A stretch of 64,000 bases of DNA from Limnohabitans radicicola (lineage in GTDB: Bacteria > Pseudomonadota > Gammaproteobacteria > Burkholderiales > Burkholderiaceae_C). The notes under the pieces were generated by a model that ran no database searches, was not told the origin of the DNA, and saw only the letters and a program-made list of their open reading frames with translations. The stretch covers positions 62,001 to 126,000 of the forward strand of contig NZ_JACYFT010000001.1 of the NCBI RefSeq assembly GCF_014837235.1, given 5' to 3'. Made by a program: the position numbers and the translations under genes. This document shows positions 50,647 to 60,764 of the stretch, piece after piece. The stretch's first letter is position 1, and every line of letters begins with the position of its first letter.

Positions 50647-51179
50647 CCGAAGCTGACAAGCACAGCCTGCCGCCTTCCGAGTGGTTGGTGCCCTCCGTGT
50701 CTCGCCGTCTGGCCTGCTGGCTTTATGAAGGCGTGCTCTTGTTCGGCGTTCTGGTCACGGCGGGTCTGGCCTATTTCATCCTGGCCTACTGGACCAGCGG
50801 CCTGGGGCCAGGTGATGTCGGTCAGCACCCCATGCTGCGCTCCGGCTTTCAAGCCACCTGTTTTCTGAGCCTGGGGATTTATTTCATCTGGTTCTGGTCA
50901 CGTGGACAAACCCTGGCCATGAAAACCTGGCACATCCGGGTTGTTGACACGGCAGGCCGCCCATTGAGCAGGACACTGGCGCTCACACGCTACATGGCCT
51001 GCTGGCTGTGGTTTTTGCCCCCCTTGCTGATCACCCTGCCACTGGGTCTGCCTGTCCGCGAAGTGGGTGTGCTGACACTGGGCTGGGTCCTTGTCTGGGC
51101 CTTGCTCAGTCGCTTTCACCCGCAGCGCCAATTTCTGCACGATGCCCTGGCAGGCACGCGCCTGATCACCCACCGCTGA
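50643..51179 (+). CDS. RDD-family membrane protein
   Basis: 178 residues with four or so membrane segments (LLFGVLVTAGLAYFILAYW near 28-46, TCFLSLGIYFIWFW near 77-90, WLWFLPPLLITLPLGL near 120-135, GVLTLGWVLVWALL). The RDD signature appears as SVSRRLACWLYEG at about 17-29 and KTWHIRVVDTAGRPLS near 96-111. Start overlaps the DUF3106 stop by 4 bases. RDD proteins are mostly uncharacterised; some act as ion antiporters. Confidence 0.85.
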   Translation: MTEADKHSLPPSEWLVPSVSRRLACWLYEGVLLFGVLVTAGLAYFILAYWTSGLGPGDVGQHPMLRSGFQATCFLSLGIYFIWFWSRGQTLAMKTWHIRVVDTAGRPLSRTLALTRYMACWLWFLPPLLITLPLGLPVREVGVLTLGWVLVWALLSRFHPQRQFLHDALAGTRLITHR

Positions 51180-51225
51180 GCCGTCTGTTGGCACTGACCT
51201 GCAGCTTGTCGGCGACAATCGGAAC

Positions 51226-51627
51226 ATGACCGAGCCGCAACTGCCCCCCACCGCCAACCCGCAAAAAGCCCGCAAGGGTCTCTCACGCATCCTGCACGCC
51301 GGAGGCTACTCGGTGCAAGGCCTGTTGGCCGGTTGGGGAGAAACGGCTTTCCGACAGGAAACCCTGGCGGCCATCGTTTTGCTGCCCTTGGCATTTTTTT
51401 TCGGACAGGACTGGGTTGAAGTCGCTTTGCTCGGCGGCAGTGTGCTGCTGGTCATGATCGTGGAGCTGCTCAACACGGCGGTTGAGTCGGCCATTGACCG
51501 GATCGGCCCCGAATGGCACGACCTGTCCAAGCGCGCCAAGGACATGGGCAGTGCCGCTGTCCTGCTCAGCCTGCTGCTGTGCGGGGGCATCTGGGGCGCC
51601 GCCCTCTGGTCTTTTTTCTGCGCCTGA
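51226..51627 (+). CDS. dgkA: diacylglycerol kinase
   Basis: Small membrane kinase recycling diacylglycerol to phosphatidic acid. 133 residues with three membrane helices. Signature ELLNTAVESAIDRIG (about 82-96) with the catalytic and metal-binding Glu residues, then LSKRAKDMGSAAVLL. The GWGETAFRQE stretch near 33-42 supplies the N-terminal active-site Glu. It lies 46 bp after the RDD gene and 12 bp before the LOG gene. Confidence 0.94.
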   Translation: MTEPQLPPTANPQKARKGLSRILHAGGYSVQGLLAGWGETAFRQETLAAIVLLPLAFFFGQDWVEVALLGGSVLLVMIVELLNTAVESAIDRIGPEWHDLSKRAKDMGSAAVLLSLLLCGGIWGAALWSFFCA

Positions 51628-51639
51628 AACAAACCGACC

Positions 51640-52227
51640 ATGACAGCCCTGGCATTTTCTGTCTGTGTGTATTGCGGCTCCAAATCCGGCGAAGACCCCC
51701 GCTTTGCCTCCATTGCCGCCCAGGTGGGGCAATGGATCGGTGAGCACGGAGGCCAGCTGGTGTACGGAGGCGGACGCAACGGCCTGATGGGTATCGTGGC
51801 CGAAAGCACCATGGCGGCAGGAGGCAGCGTGGTCGGCATCATCCCCCGCGCCTTGGTCGAAAAGGAATGGGCCCACCACGGCTGTACCGAGCTGCACGTG
51901 GTCGAGACCATGCACGAGCGCAAACGCATGATGGCCGAGCGCGCGGATGCATTCCTGGCCCTGCCTGGCGGCATTGGCACCTTTGAAGAACTCTTTGAGG
52001 TCTGGACCTGGCGCCAGCTCGGCTACCACGACAAACCCGTTGGCATCCTCAACAGCCACGCTTACTACGACCACCTCATGGCATTCATGGGCCAGGTGGT
52101 TGCGCAAGGCTTCATGGGAGAGTGGCAAATGGACCTGGTCACGGTCGGCACCGAGCCAGCGACTTTGCTGCGCCAGCTGGTGGAATCTGCGGGGTTTGCG
52201 CCCCCTGCCCGCATGCAGGCGCTCTGA
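51640..52227 (+). CDS. LOG-family protein (nucleoside 5'-monophosphate phosphoribohydrolase)
   Basis: 195 residues with a Rossmann-like fold. The active-site motif PGGIGTFEELFE is at about 109-120, and GGGRNGLMG near 45 is the second family block. This group (TIGR00730/LONELY GUY) cleaves ribose 5-phosphate from cytokinin nucleotides or other purine nucleotides. In a free-living bacterium AMP or damaged nucleotides are as likely as cytokinins. Confidence 0.9.
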   Translation: MTALAFSVCVYCGSKSGEDPRFASIAAQVGQWIGEHGGQLVYGGGRNGLMGIVAESTMAAGGSVVGIIPRALVEKEWAHHGCTELHVVETMHERKRMMAERADAFLALPGGIGTFEELFEVWTWRQLGYHDKPVGILNSHAYYDHLMAFMGQVVAQGFMGEWQMDLVTVGTEPATLLRQLVESAGFAPPARMQAL

Positions 52228-52246
52228 TCAAACGCAACCAAAAGCG

Positions 52247-52279
52247 AAAAAGCCCGGACTGCAAAGTACCGGGCTTTTT
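52247..52279. terminator. bidirectional terminator between LOG gene and glnB
   Basis: AAAAAGCCCGG (52247-52257) and CCGGGCTTTTT (52269-52279) form an 11-bp stem with an 11-base loop and T-runs on either strand, so it serves both convergent transcripts. Confidence 0.92.
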
Positions 52280-52294
52280 GCTGGAGGTGTGCCA

Positions 52295-52654
<360 letters not shown>

Positions 52655-54328
52655 TCAGGCGCGAAAACGATTGGTCATAGGATAACGCCAATCCTTGCCA
52701 AAACTGCGATGGGTGACGCGAATGCCAACCGGGGATTGGCGGCGTTTGTACTCGTTGAGTTTGATCAGGCGGGTTACCTTCTCCACATCCGCGCGCTCAA
52801 AGCCATCGGCAATCAGGGCGTCCACACCTTCGTCATTTTCCATGTAGCGCTCGATGATGGCGTCCAGCACCTCGTAAGCGGGCAAACTGTCCTGGTCCTT
52901 CTGGTCCGGTCTCAGCTCGGCACTGGGTGGGCGGGTGATGATCCGCTCGGGAATGGGCGCCCGGCCTGTGCCGTAGGGGTCGTTCTGGTTGCGCCAGCGG
53001 GCCAATGCAAACACCTGCGTCTTGACCACGTCCTTGATGACGGCAAAACCGCCCGCCATGTCACCGTAGAGCGTGCAATAGCCTGTGGCCATCTCGCTCT
53101 TGTTGCCTGTGGTCAACACGATGGCACCGGTCTTGTTCGACAAGGCCATGAGCAAGGTGCCCCGGATTCGGGCTTGGATGTTCTCTTCGGTGGTGTCTTC
53201 GGCCAGTCCTGCAAACTGCCCGGCCAAAGCCTGCTTGAAACCTGCGAACAGCGGCGCAATCGCGATTTCGTCATAGCGTACACCCAGGCGTTTGACCATG
53301 TCTCGGCTGTCGATCCAGCTGATGTCGGCCGTGTAGGGGGAAGGCATCATCACCGCATGGATCTTGTCGGCACCGATAGCATCCACCGCAATGGCCAGCA
53401 CCAAGGCCGAATCGATGCCGCCAGACAGACCCAAAATGGCGCCTTTGAAACCGTTTTTACCCAGGTAGTCACGAACGCCCAGCACCAGGGCATCCCACAG
53501 CTCGGCCTCGGCGCAGGGCCACGCCACAATCGCCTCAGGGGCAGCCGTCAACTGGGCCACACCCTCAAGCACCTGGACTGACAGGTCGGGCGTGGCCTCG
53601 CGAAAGCCCTCAGCCCGCGCCACCACATCTCCTGCGGCATTGAGCGCGAAAGACCGGCCTTCAAAAATCACTTCGTCCTGCCCGCCTACCAAGTGGGCAT
53701 AAACCAGGGGCAGCCCGCAATCGGCCACCCGCTCGCGCATGCGCTGCTCACGCTCGGCGCTCTTGCCCGCATGGAAGGGGGAGGCGTTGAGCACAGCCAG
53801 AAGCTGCGCCCCGGCATCGCGGGCCGCACGGGCTGGCTCCTGGAACCAGGCGTCTTCACAGATCAGCAAGCCCACCTTGACCCCCTCGACCTCGAACACC
53901 CCGGGCTGCTCGCCAGGGGTGAAGTAGCGGCGTTCGTCAAACACCTGGTAGTTGGGCAACTCGCGTTTGTCGTAGTGGGCCACGCGTTGGCCTTCACAAA
54001 ACACCGAGGCCCGGTTGTGGCGGCGCGTCACGGCCACGCTGCGTGTGCGCACGCCCCCACCCTCGGGGTGGCCCACCACCACGTGCAGGCCTTTTAACCC
54101 AGCCAACTCTGCGGCGATGGTTTTCAGGGCATCATCGCAGGCATCAATGAACGCCGGGCGCAGGAACAGGTCTTCCGCCGCATAACCGCAGATCGACAAC
54201 TCGGGCGTGAGCACGAGGCGCGCGCCACGGGCATAAGCCTCGCGGGCGGTGTCGATGATCTTGCGGGCATTGCCCGGCATGTCGCCCACGACAAAATTGA
54301 GCTGAGCGACGCAAATTTGGAGAGTCAT
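52655..54328 (-). CDS. nadE: glutamine-dependent NAD+ synthetase
   Basis: Last step of NAD synthesis, amidating nicotinate adenine dinucleotide. 557 residues. N-terminal nitrilase-type glutaminase domain (about 1-265: start LQICVAQLNFVVGD, ligand Lys in YDKRELPNY, nucleophile Cys in LICEDAWF) and a C-terminal synthetase domain with the P-loop SGGIDS at 302-307. ATG 54328 is only 4 bp from the start of the divergent FemAB-like gene; the frame extends to 54355 without support. Confidence 0.95.
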   Translation of the reverse strand: MTLQICVAQLNFVVGDMPGNARKIIDTAREAYARGARLVLTPELSICGYAAEDLFLRPAFIDACDDALKTIAAELAGLKGLHVVVGHPEGGGVRTRSVAVTRRHNRASVFCEGQRVAHYDKRELPNYQVFDERRYFTPGEQPGVFEVEGVKVGLLICEDAWFQEPARAARDAGAQLLAVLNASPFHAGKSAEREQRMRERVADCGLPLVYAHLVGGQDEVIFEGRSFALNAAGDVVARAEGFREATPDLSVQVLEGVAQLTAAPEAIVAWPCAEAELWDALVLGVRDYLGKNGFKGAILGLSGGIDSALVLAIAVDAIGADKIHAVMMPSPYTADISWIDSRDMVKRLGVRYDEIAIAPLFAGFKQALAGQFAGLAEDTTEENIQARIRGTLLMALSNKTGAIVLTTGNKSEMATGYCTLYGDMAGGFAVIKDVVKTQVFALARWRNQNDPYGTGRAPIPERIITRPPSAELRPDQKDQDSLPAYEVLDAIIERYMENDEGVDALIADGFERADVEKVTRLIKLNEYKRRQSPVGIRVTHRSFGKDWRYPMTNRFRA

Positions 54329-54332
54329 ACAG

Positions 54333-55505
54333 GTGCTGGGAAATATCGGGGTCAATTATGTCACCCGTGTCTTTGATGACATGGACGCCATCGCACCGGC
54401 CCTTTGGGACGGCCTGTTGGCACAGCAACCCGCGCCCACGCCCTTCATGCGCCACGCCTACCTGTCGGCCATGGCCAGCAGTGGTTCGGCCACGCCCGAG
54501 ACCGGTTGGACGCTGCAGCTGATCAGCCTGTGGCAAGACAACACCCTGGCCGCCGCCTGCCCGGTGTACCTGAAAAGCCATTCTCGGGGGGAATACGTCT
54601 TTGACTGGGCCTGGGCCGAGGCCTACGAGCGGCACGGCCTGGCCTACTACCCCAAGGCGCTGGTGGCGCCGCCATTCACCCCCGTGCCCGGCACCCGGCT
54701 GCTGGCGGTCGACGAACAGGCCCGTTGGGCGCTGGTGCAAGCCCTGCAAGCCTGGTGTGAATCGCGGCAACTGCCTTCGCTGCACGTGCTGTTTGCCGAC
54801 CCGCAGGACCTGGCCGCTTGTGCCCGGGCCGGCTGGCTGCAGCGCCAACAGGTCCAGTTCCATTGGCAAAACCAGGGTTGGCAGGACTTTGATGACTTTC
54901 TCGGCAGTCTGAACCAGGAAAAACGCAAAAAAATCCGACAGGAGCGCCGCAAAGTGCACGACGCTGGCGTCACGTTCCGCGCGCTACAAGGCCAGGCCAT
55001 CACCCCCGAAGCCTGGGCCTTTGCACAACGCTGCTACCAGCAAACCTACTGGGAACACGGCAACCCGCCCTACCTTCAGCCCGGCTTCTTTGAGCAGATG
55101 CGCGAGCAGATGCCCGCAAACTGGCTGCTTTTCGTGGGTGAGCGGCAAGGCCAGCCCATGGCCATGAGCCTCATCGGGCTGCAAGTCGATGCGCAGGGTC
55201 TGCCCGGTGTCGCCTACGGCCGCTACTGGGGCGCGCTGGAGCGGGTGGACTGTCTGCATTTCGAGGCCTGCTACTACCAGCCCATCGCCTGGTGCATTGC
55301 CCACGGCGTACAGCGCTTTGAAGGTGGCGCCCAAGGCGAGCACAAGATGGCCCGTGCCCTGCTCCCCACCCCGACGGTCAGTGCCCATTGGCTGGCCCAC
55401 CCGGGTTTTGCCGAGGCCGTGCAGCGCTACCTGGAGCGCGAAGGCCAGGGCATCGACGCCTATCTGGACGAGTTGCAGCTGCACTCCCCCATGAAACGGG
55501 CATGA
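54333..55505 (+). CDS. FemAB-like acyltransferase (PF04339 type)
   Basis: 390 residues of a GNAT-related family named after peptidoglycan-interpeptide enzymes: FDWAWAEAYERHGLAYYPK (about 90-108), then LNQEKRKKIRQERRKV and FEGGAQGEHKMARAL near 330-344. Homologues are widespread in proteobacteria with no proven substrate. GTG 54333 is the most upstream start, and the first residues (VNYVTRVFDDM) look like part of the domain. Starts 4 bp from divergent nadE. Confidence 0.82.
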   Translation: MLGNIGVNYVTRVFDDMDAIAPALWDGLLAQQPAPTPFMRHAYLSAMASSGSATPETGWTLQLISLWQDNTLAAACPVYLKSHSRGEYVFDWAWAEAYERHGLAYYPKALVAPPFTPVPGTRLLAVDEQARWALVQALQAWCESRQLPSLHVLFADPQDLAACARAGWLQRQQVQFHWQNQGWQDFDDFLGSLNQEKRKKIRQERRKVHDAGVTFRALQGQAITPEAWAFAQRCYQQTYWEHGNPPYLQPGFFEQMREQMPANWLLFVGERQGQPMAMSLIGLQVDAQGLPGVAYGRYWGALERVDCLHFEACYYQPIAWCIAHGVQRFEGGAQGEHKMARALLPTPTVSAHWLAHPGFAEAVQRYLEREGQGIDAYLDELQLHSPMKRA

Positions 55506-55531
55506 AAAAGGCCTGCCGATCAGGCAGGCCT
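55505..55531 (-). terminator. terminator after ppa
   Basis: On the - strand AGGCCTGCC and GGCAGGCCT form a 9-bp stem (5-base loop), then TTTTC. It also lies just after the + strand FemAB-like gene. Confidence 0.85.
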
Positions 55532-55561
55532 GCTGCGTCTGCCCCGCCACGGCATGGGGCA

Positions 55562-56098
55562 TCACTTCTTGGCCGCGTTGTAGGCAGCGATGCCGTCAGT
55601 GACTTCCTTCATGGCCGCGTCAATGCCTTCCCAGCCAAGCACCTTGACCCATTTGCCTTTTTCGAGGTCCTTGTAGTGCTCAAAGAAGTGGGCGATCGCA
55701 TTGCGACGCATGGAATTCACATCCTCAATGGACTTCCAGTGGTCGTACATCGGCAGGATTTTGCTGGTCGGCACGGCAATGACTTTGCCATCCACGCCAG
55801 CTTCGTCTTCCATCATCAGAATGCCCAGCGGACGGCATGGCACGACCACGCCCGGGTGCAAGGCGTAAGGGGTGATGACCAGCACATCGACCGGATCACC
55901 GTCGCCCGACAGGGTTTGAGGCACATAACCATAGTTGGTCGGGTAGTGCATGGCGGTGGTCATGAAACGGTCCACGAACAGCGCACCGGTTTCCTTGTCC
56001 ACCTCGTATTTGATCGGGTCGGCGTTCATCGGGATTTCGATGATCACGTTGAAGGCTTCGGGTACGTTTTTACCGGGGGTGACGTTGTCGAGGGACAT
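55562..56098 (-). CDS. ppa: inorganic pyrophosphatase (soluble)
   Basis: Family I enzyme hydrolysing PPi to phosphate, driving biosynthesis. 178 residues. Active-site signature DGDPVDVLV (about 67-75) after [12 protein letters not shown]. The family Lys/Tyr/Asp residues ([19 protein letters not shown]) are in place. It is divergent from the membrane pyrophosphatase across ~215 bp. Confidence 0.97.
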   Translation of the reverse strand: MSLDNVTPGKNVPEAFNVIIEIPMNADPIKYEVDKETGALFVDRFMTTAMHYPTNYGYVPQTLSGDGDPVDVLVITPYALHPGVVVPCRPLGILMMEDEAGVDGKVIAVPTSKILPMYDHWKSIEDVNSMRRNAIAHFFEHYKDLEKGKWVKVLGWEGIDAAMKEVTDGIAAYNAAKK

Positions 56099-56313
56099 CT
56101 TGCAGGTCTCGTGATGAAAAGTTGATGGAAAACAGAATTGCTAGGGATTAACCCCGATTTTACTTTCACAGGGCTTGCGCCTTGTACGCCACTGCCTCTT
56201 TAATGAGGCGTTGGCCAATCGTTCTCCGGTTTTCGGCAACGAGGAAGCAACGCCGTGGAGGTGTCTTCCATGCGTTGCACCTCTGTTCTGCGACAACCAT
56301 CGAGGAGAACACG

Positions 56314-58383
56314 ATGACAGGAAACTCAGCGCTCATTCTGGCGCTCGTCTGCGGGCTCATGGCCGTGATCTACGGCATCTGGGCCCGGGGCTGGATTCTT
56401 TCCCAGGACGCGGGCAACGCCCGCATGCAGGAAATCGCGGCGGCCATCCAGGCCGGGGCCGCAGCCTACTTGGCCCGACAATACAAAACCATCGCCATCG
56501 TGGGCGTGGTGCTGGCGGTGCTCATGGGGGTGTTTCTGGACGGCACCACCGCCATCGGCTTTGTGGTGGGGGCCGTGCTCTCTGGCGCTTGCGGCTTCAT
56601 CGGCATGAACGTATCCGTGCGGGCCAATGTGCGCACAGCCCAAGCGGCCACCCAGGGCATCGGCCCGGCACTGGACGTGGCCTTCCGGGGCGGCGCCATC
56701 ACAGGCATGCTGGTGGTGGGCCTGGGCCTCTTGGGCGTGAGCGGCTTTTTCTGGTTTTTGACCGGCAATGGCAACCTCACACCCGACAAAAACCTCGCCA
56801 CCCTGCTCAACCCCTTGATCGGCTTTGCCTTCGGCTCTTCACTGATCTCCATCTTTGCACGCCTGGGCGGCGGCATCTTCACCAAGGGCGCTGACGTCGG
56901 TGCCGACCTGGTGGGCAAGGTGGAAGCGGGCATCCCCGAAGACGACCCGCGCAACCCGGCCGTGATCGCCGACAACGTGGGCGACAACGTGGGCGACTGC
57001 GCCGGCATGGCCGCCGACCTGTTCGAGACCTACGCCGTGACCCTGATCGCCACCATGGTGCTGGGCGCGCTGCTGGTGACCGGTGCACCCGGACAGGCTG
57101 TGCTCTACCCGCTGGCGCTCGGCGCAGTGTCCATCGTCGCCTCCATCATCGGCTGCTTCTTCGTCAAGGCCAGCCCCGGCATGACCAATGTGATGCCTGC
57201 CCTCTACAAGGGCTTGGCCATTGCGGGCGTGCTGTCGCTGATCGCCTTCTACTTTGTCACCACTTCGCTGATGCCCGACAACGCCCTGGGCGCTGCGGGC
57301 AGCCAGATGAAGCTGTTTGGTGCCTGTGCAGTGGGTCTGGTGCTGACTGCAGCCCTGGTCTGGATCACCGAGTTCTACACCGGCACACAGTACAGCCCGG
57401 TGCAGCACATCGCCCAGGCCTCCACCACCGGCCACGGCACCAACATCATCGCGGGCTTGGGCGTGTCAATGCGCTCCACTGCCTGGCCGGTGATGTTCGT
57501 TTGTCTGGCCATCTGGACGGCTTACGCGCTGGGCGGCCTGTACGGCATCGCCGTGGCGGCCATGTCCATGTTGAGCATGGCCGGCATCGTGGTGGCACTG
57601 GACGCCTACGGCCCCATCACCGACAACGCCGGCGGCATTGCCGAAATGAGCGAGCTGCCCAGCAGCGTGCGCGACATCACCGACCCGCTGGACGCCGTGG
57701 GCAACACCACCAAGGCAGTGACCAAGGGCTATGCGATTGGCTCGGCAGGTCTGGCCTCTTTGGTGCTGTTTGCCGACTACACCCACAAGCTGGAGTCCTA
57801 CGGCAAAGCCATCAGCTTTGACCTGTCCGACCCGTTGGTGATCATTGGTCTGTTCATCGGCGGCCTGATCCCCTACCTGTTCGGGGCCATGGCCATGGAG
57901 GCTGTGGGCCGGGCAGCTGGCAGCGTGGTGGTCGAGGTGCGCCGTCAGTTCAAGGAAATCGCCGGCATCATGGAAGGCACGGCCAAGCCCGAATACGGCA
58001 AGGCCGTGGACATGCTGACCACCGCCGCCATCAAGGAGATGGTGATCCCCAGCCTGCTGCCGGTGATTGTGCCCGTCCTGGTCGGTCTGTTGCTCGGACC
58101 GAAAGCTTTGGGTGGCCTGCTCATGGGCACCATCGTGACCGGCCTGTTTGTGGCGATTTCGATGTGTACCGGCGGCGGTGCCTGGGACAACGCCAAAAAG
58201 TACATCGAAGACGGCCACCACGGCGGCAAAGGCTCCGAGGCCCACAAAGCCGCTGTGACCGGTGACACCGTGGGCGACCCGTACAAGGACACTGCCGGCC
58301 CGGCCATCAACCCACTGATCAAGATCATCAACATCGTGGCGCTCTTGATTGTGCCGCTGGTGGTCCAGTTCCACGGCGGCTGA
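56314..58383 (+). CDS. hppA: membrane-bound proton-pumping pyrophosphatase
   Basis: Couples PPi hydrolysis to proton export. 689 residues with about 16 membrane helices. PPi-binding motif with acidic residues ([38 protein letters not shown] region, about 190-230), later [16 protein letters not shown], and C-terminal GGAWDNAKK and [21 protein letters not shown]. Lys467 in [10 protein letters not shown] marks the K+-independent subclass, in which Lys replaces Ala at this site. ATG 56314 with GGAG 6 bp upstream. The frame is open to 56182 without support. Confidence 0.96.
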   Translation: MTGNSALILALVCGLMAVIYGIWARGWILSQDAGNARMQEIAAAIQAGAAAYLARQYKTIAIVGVVLAVLMGVFLDGTTAIGFVVGAVLSGACGFIGMNVSVRANVRTAQAATQGIGPALDVAFRGGAITGMLVVGLGLLGVSGFFWFLTGNGNLTPDKNLATLLNPLIGFAFGSSLISIFARLGGGIFTKGADVGADLVGKVEAGIPEDDPRNPAVIADNVGDNVGDCAGMAADLFETYAVTLIATMVLGALLVTGAPGQAVLYPLALGAVSIVASIIGCFFVKASPGMTNVMPALYKGLAIAGVLSLIAFYFVTTSLMPDNALGAAGSQMKLFGACAVGLVLTAALVWITEFYTGTQYSPVQHIAQASTTGHGTNIIAGLGVSMRSTAWPVMFVCLAIWTAYALGGLYGIAVAAMSMLSMAGIVVALDAYGPITDNAGGIAEMSELPSSVRDITDPLDAVGNTTKAVTKGYAIGSAGLASLVLFADYTHKLESYGKAISFDLSDPLVIIGLFIGGLIPYLFGAMAMEAVGRAAGSVVVEVRRQFKEIAGIMEGTAKPEYGKAVDMLTTAAIKEMVIPSLLPVIVPVLVGLLLGPKALGGLLMGTIVTGLFVAISMCTGGGAWDNAKKYIEDGHHGGKGSEAHKAAVTGDTVGDPYKDTAGPAINPLIKIINIVALLIVPLVVQFHGG

Positions 58384-58407
58384 AGCCACTCTCCCCACAA
58401 ACACCAC

Positions 58408-58431
58408 AGGCCCGCTTCGGCGGGCCTTTTT
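58408..58431 (+). terminator. terminator after hppA
   Basis: AGGCCCGC / GCGGGCCT with a stable TTCG loop and a T-run. Confidence 0.93.
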
Positions 58432-58486
58432 CATGCGCTGTCCCCCTGGTGATTTTCAAAACGGCAAGCCCACGCACAATGGATGC

Positions 58487-59920
58487 ATGCAAATGAATTT
58501 CATTGACAACCAGTCTACCCCCGCCCTCAGCAGGCAAACGATCGACGTGATCGACCCCTCTGACGGTCAGGTGTTTGACCAGATCCAGCGCAGCCAGGCC
58601 GCAGACATCGATCAAGCCGTCAACGCCGCCCGGGCCGCTTTCCACGGTCCTTGGGGCCACCTGAGCGCTGTCGAACGCGGACGTTTGCTGATGGCCTTGT
58701 CCCGCAAGGTGACCGAACACGCGACCGAGCTTGCCGCACTCGAGCAGCGCGACTGTGGAAAACCCACCAAACAAGCGGCAGCAGACGCGGTCGCTCTGGC
58801 GCGCTATTTCGAGTTTTATGCCGGTGCCTGCGACAAGTTGCACGGCGAGACCCTGCCCTACCAGAACGGCTACAGCGTGCTGACCTGGCGCGAGCCGCAT
58901 GGTGTGACGGGGCATGTGATCCCCTGGAATTACCCCATGCAAATTTTTGGCCGCAGCGTGGGCGGGGCATTGGCTGCGGGCAACGCCTGCGTGGTCAAGC
59001 CCGCCGAGGACGCGTGCCTCAGCCTGATCCGCGTGGCGCAGCTGGCGGCCGACGTGGGCTTTCCACCCGGCGCCATCAACATCGTCACCGGCTATGGCCA
59101 CGAAGTGGGCGATGCGCTGGCCCGCCACCCCGGCATCGACCACATCAGCTTCACCGGCAGTCCTCGGGTGGGCACACTCATCCAGCAAGTGGCCGCCGAG
59201 CGGCATTGCCCGGTCACGCTGGAGTTGGGCGGCAAAAGCCCACAAATCATTTTTGAAGACGCCGATCTGGACGCGGCCATCCCGGTGGTGGTCAACGCCA
59301 TCGTGCAGAACTCGGGCCAGACCTGCAGCGCAGGCTCGCGCGTGCTGATTCAGCAAGGCATTTACGAACCCCTCTTGAAACGCCTGGGCGAAGCCTTCAG
59401 CCGCCTGCAGGTGGGCTCGGCCGCCATGAACCTGGACCTGGGGCCACTGATTCGCGCCAGCCAGTTGGAGCGTGTGACGGGCTTTCTGGACCAGGCCCGG
59501 GCCGATGGCATCGCCACCGTGGCGCAAGGTCAAATCGCCCCGGGCGTGCCCGCTGGTGGCTTTTACCAGGCGCCGACCTTGCTGAGGGATGTGCCTGTGA
59601 TGCACCGTCTGGCGCAAGAAGAGGTCTTTGGCCCGGTGCTGTCGGCCATGTCCTTCACCGACGAAGACCACGCCGTGGAACTGGCCAACGCCACCGAATT
59701 CGGTCTGGTGGCAGGCGTCTGGACCCGCGACGGGGCACGCCAGTTCCGCATGGCCCGGCGCGTGCGCAGCGGCCAGGTCTTCATCAACAACTACGGCGCC
59801 GGTGGCGGCGTGGAGCTGCCCTTTGGCGGCGTCAAGTCGTCCGGCTACGGCCGCGAAAAAGGTTTCGAAGCCCTGCTGGGCTTCACCACCCTCAAAACCG
59901 TGGCCATTGCCCACGGTTGA
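58487..59920 (+). CDS. aldehyde dehydrogenase family protein
   Basis: NAD(P)-dependent oxidation of an aldehyde to its acid. 477 residues. Cofactor region IPWNYPMQIFG (about 144-154) and VVKPAE, general base Glu in LELGGKSP (about 246), nucleophile Cys280 in GQTCSAG. A C-terminal family block is present (ELPFGGVKSSGYGREKG). Substrate not fixed: betaine-aldehyde or gamma-guanidinobutyraldehyde dehydrogenase-like enzymes are similar. ATG 58487 is one of two close starts (58493 as well). It lies 20 bp before the SDR gene, so the two probably act on one substrate chain. Confidence 0.9.
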   Translation: MQMNFIDNQSTPALSRQTIDVIDPSDGQVFDQIQRSQAADIDQAVNAARAAFHGPWGHLSAVERGRLLMALSRKVTEHATELAALEQRDCGKPTKQAAADAVALARYFEFYAGACDKLHGETLPYQNGYSVLTWREPHGVTGHVIPWNYPMQIFGRSVGGALAAGNACVVKPAEDACLSLIRVAQLAADVGFPPGAINIVTGYGHEVGDALARHPGIDHISFTGSPRVGTLIQQVAAERHCPVTLELGGKSPQIIFEDADLDAAIPVVVNAIVQNSGQTCSAGSRVLIQQGIYEPLLKRLGEAFSRLQVGSAAMNLDLGPLIRASQLERVTGFLDQARADGIATVAQGQIAPGVPAGGFYQAPTLLRDVPVMHRLAQEEVFGPVLSAMSFTDEDHAVELANATEFGLVAGVWTRDGARQFRMARRVRSGQVFINNYGAGGGVELPFGGVKSSGYGREKGFEALLGFTTLKTVAIAHG

Positions 59921-59940
59921 ACCCCACTCAAGGATTGCCC

Positions 59941-60702
59941 ATGCGCTTGAAAAACAAAGTCATCATCGTCACCGGCTCGGGTGGCGGCATCGGCGAAGGC
60001 ATCGCCAAACGGCTGGCCGCCGAGGGCGCCCAGGTCATCGTCAACGACATCCAGCCTGCTTTGGGTGAGAAGGTCACGGCCGAGATCGTGGCGGCAGGCG
60101 GTCAGGCCTCGTTTGTGCCTGCGGACGTGACGAAATCCGAACAGGTACAGGCCCTGGTTAATGCTGCCGTGAAGCAGTTTGGCCGACTGGATGTGATGGT
60201 CAACAACGCGGGCTGGACGCACCGCAACCGCCCGGCGCTCGAGGTGACCGAAGACGAGTTCGACCGCTGCTACGCGGTCAACATGAAGAGCATCTACCTC
60301 TCCACCATCCACGCCACCCCGGTGTTTCGCCAGCTGGGCGGCGGCAGTTTCATCAACATCGCCTCCACAGCGGGTGTGCGCCCTCGCCCCGGCCTGAGCT
60401 GGTACAACGGCTCCAAAGGGGCCGTCATCACCACGAGCAAGTCGCTGGCCGCCGAGCTGGGGCCCGACAACATCCGCGTGAACTGCATCAACCCGGTCTT
60501 CAACCCCGACACCGGGCTTTCGGCCGAGTTTGCAGGCGGCCCTGTGGACGAGGCACGCCGGGCGAAATTCCTGGCCACCATTCCGCTGGGTCGTTTTTCA
60601 ACCGCACTGGATGTGGCCAACGCAGCCCTGTACCTGGCCAGCGACGAAGCCGCGTTCATCAGTGGCGTGTGTATCGAGGTCGATGGTGCCCGTTGCGTCT
60701 GA
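59941..60702 (+). CDS. SDR-family oxidoreductase
   Basis: 253-residue classical short-chain dehydrogenase. Cofactor motif TGSGGGIGEGIA (about 11-22), NNAGW (about 89-93), catalytic Ser in INIASTAG, and SWYNGSKGA with Tyr and Lys (about 155-163). Asp in VNDIQP at the second beta strand suggests NAD(H) preference. Located directly downstream of an aldehyde dehydrogenase, so an alcohol-to-aldehyde-to-acid pair is plausible. The substrate is unknown. Confidence 0.9.
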   Translation: MRLKNKVIIVTGSGGGIGEGIAKRLAAEGAQVIVNDIQPALGEKVTAEIVAAGGQASFVPADVTKSEQVQALVNAAVKQFGRLDVMVNNAGWTHRNRPALEVTEDEFDRCYAVNMKSIYLSTIHATPVFRQLGGGSFINIASTAGVRPRPGLSWYNGSKGAVITTSKSLAAELGPDNIRVNCINPVFNPDTGLSAEFAGGPVDEARRAKFLATIPLGRFSTALDVANAALYLASDEAAFISGVCIEVDGARCV

Positions 60703-60764
60703 AAGCCTGAACCGGGATTGGCCCTGACAGGGCCCAGGCCTCTGGCCTCGGGCACAATCTCACC

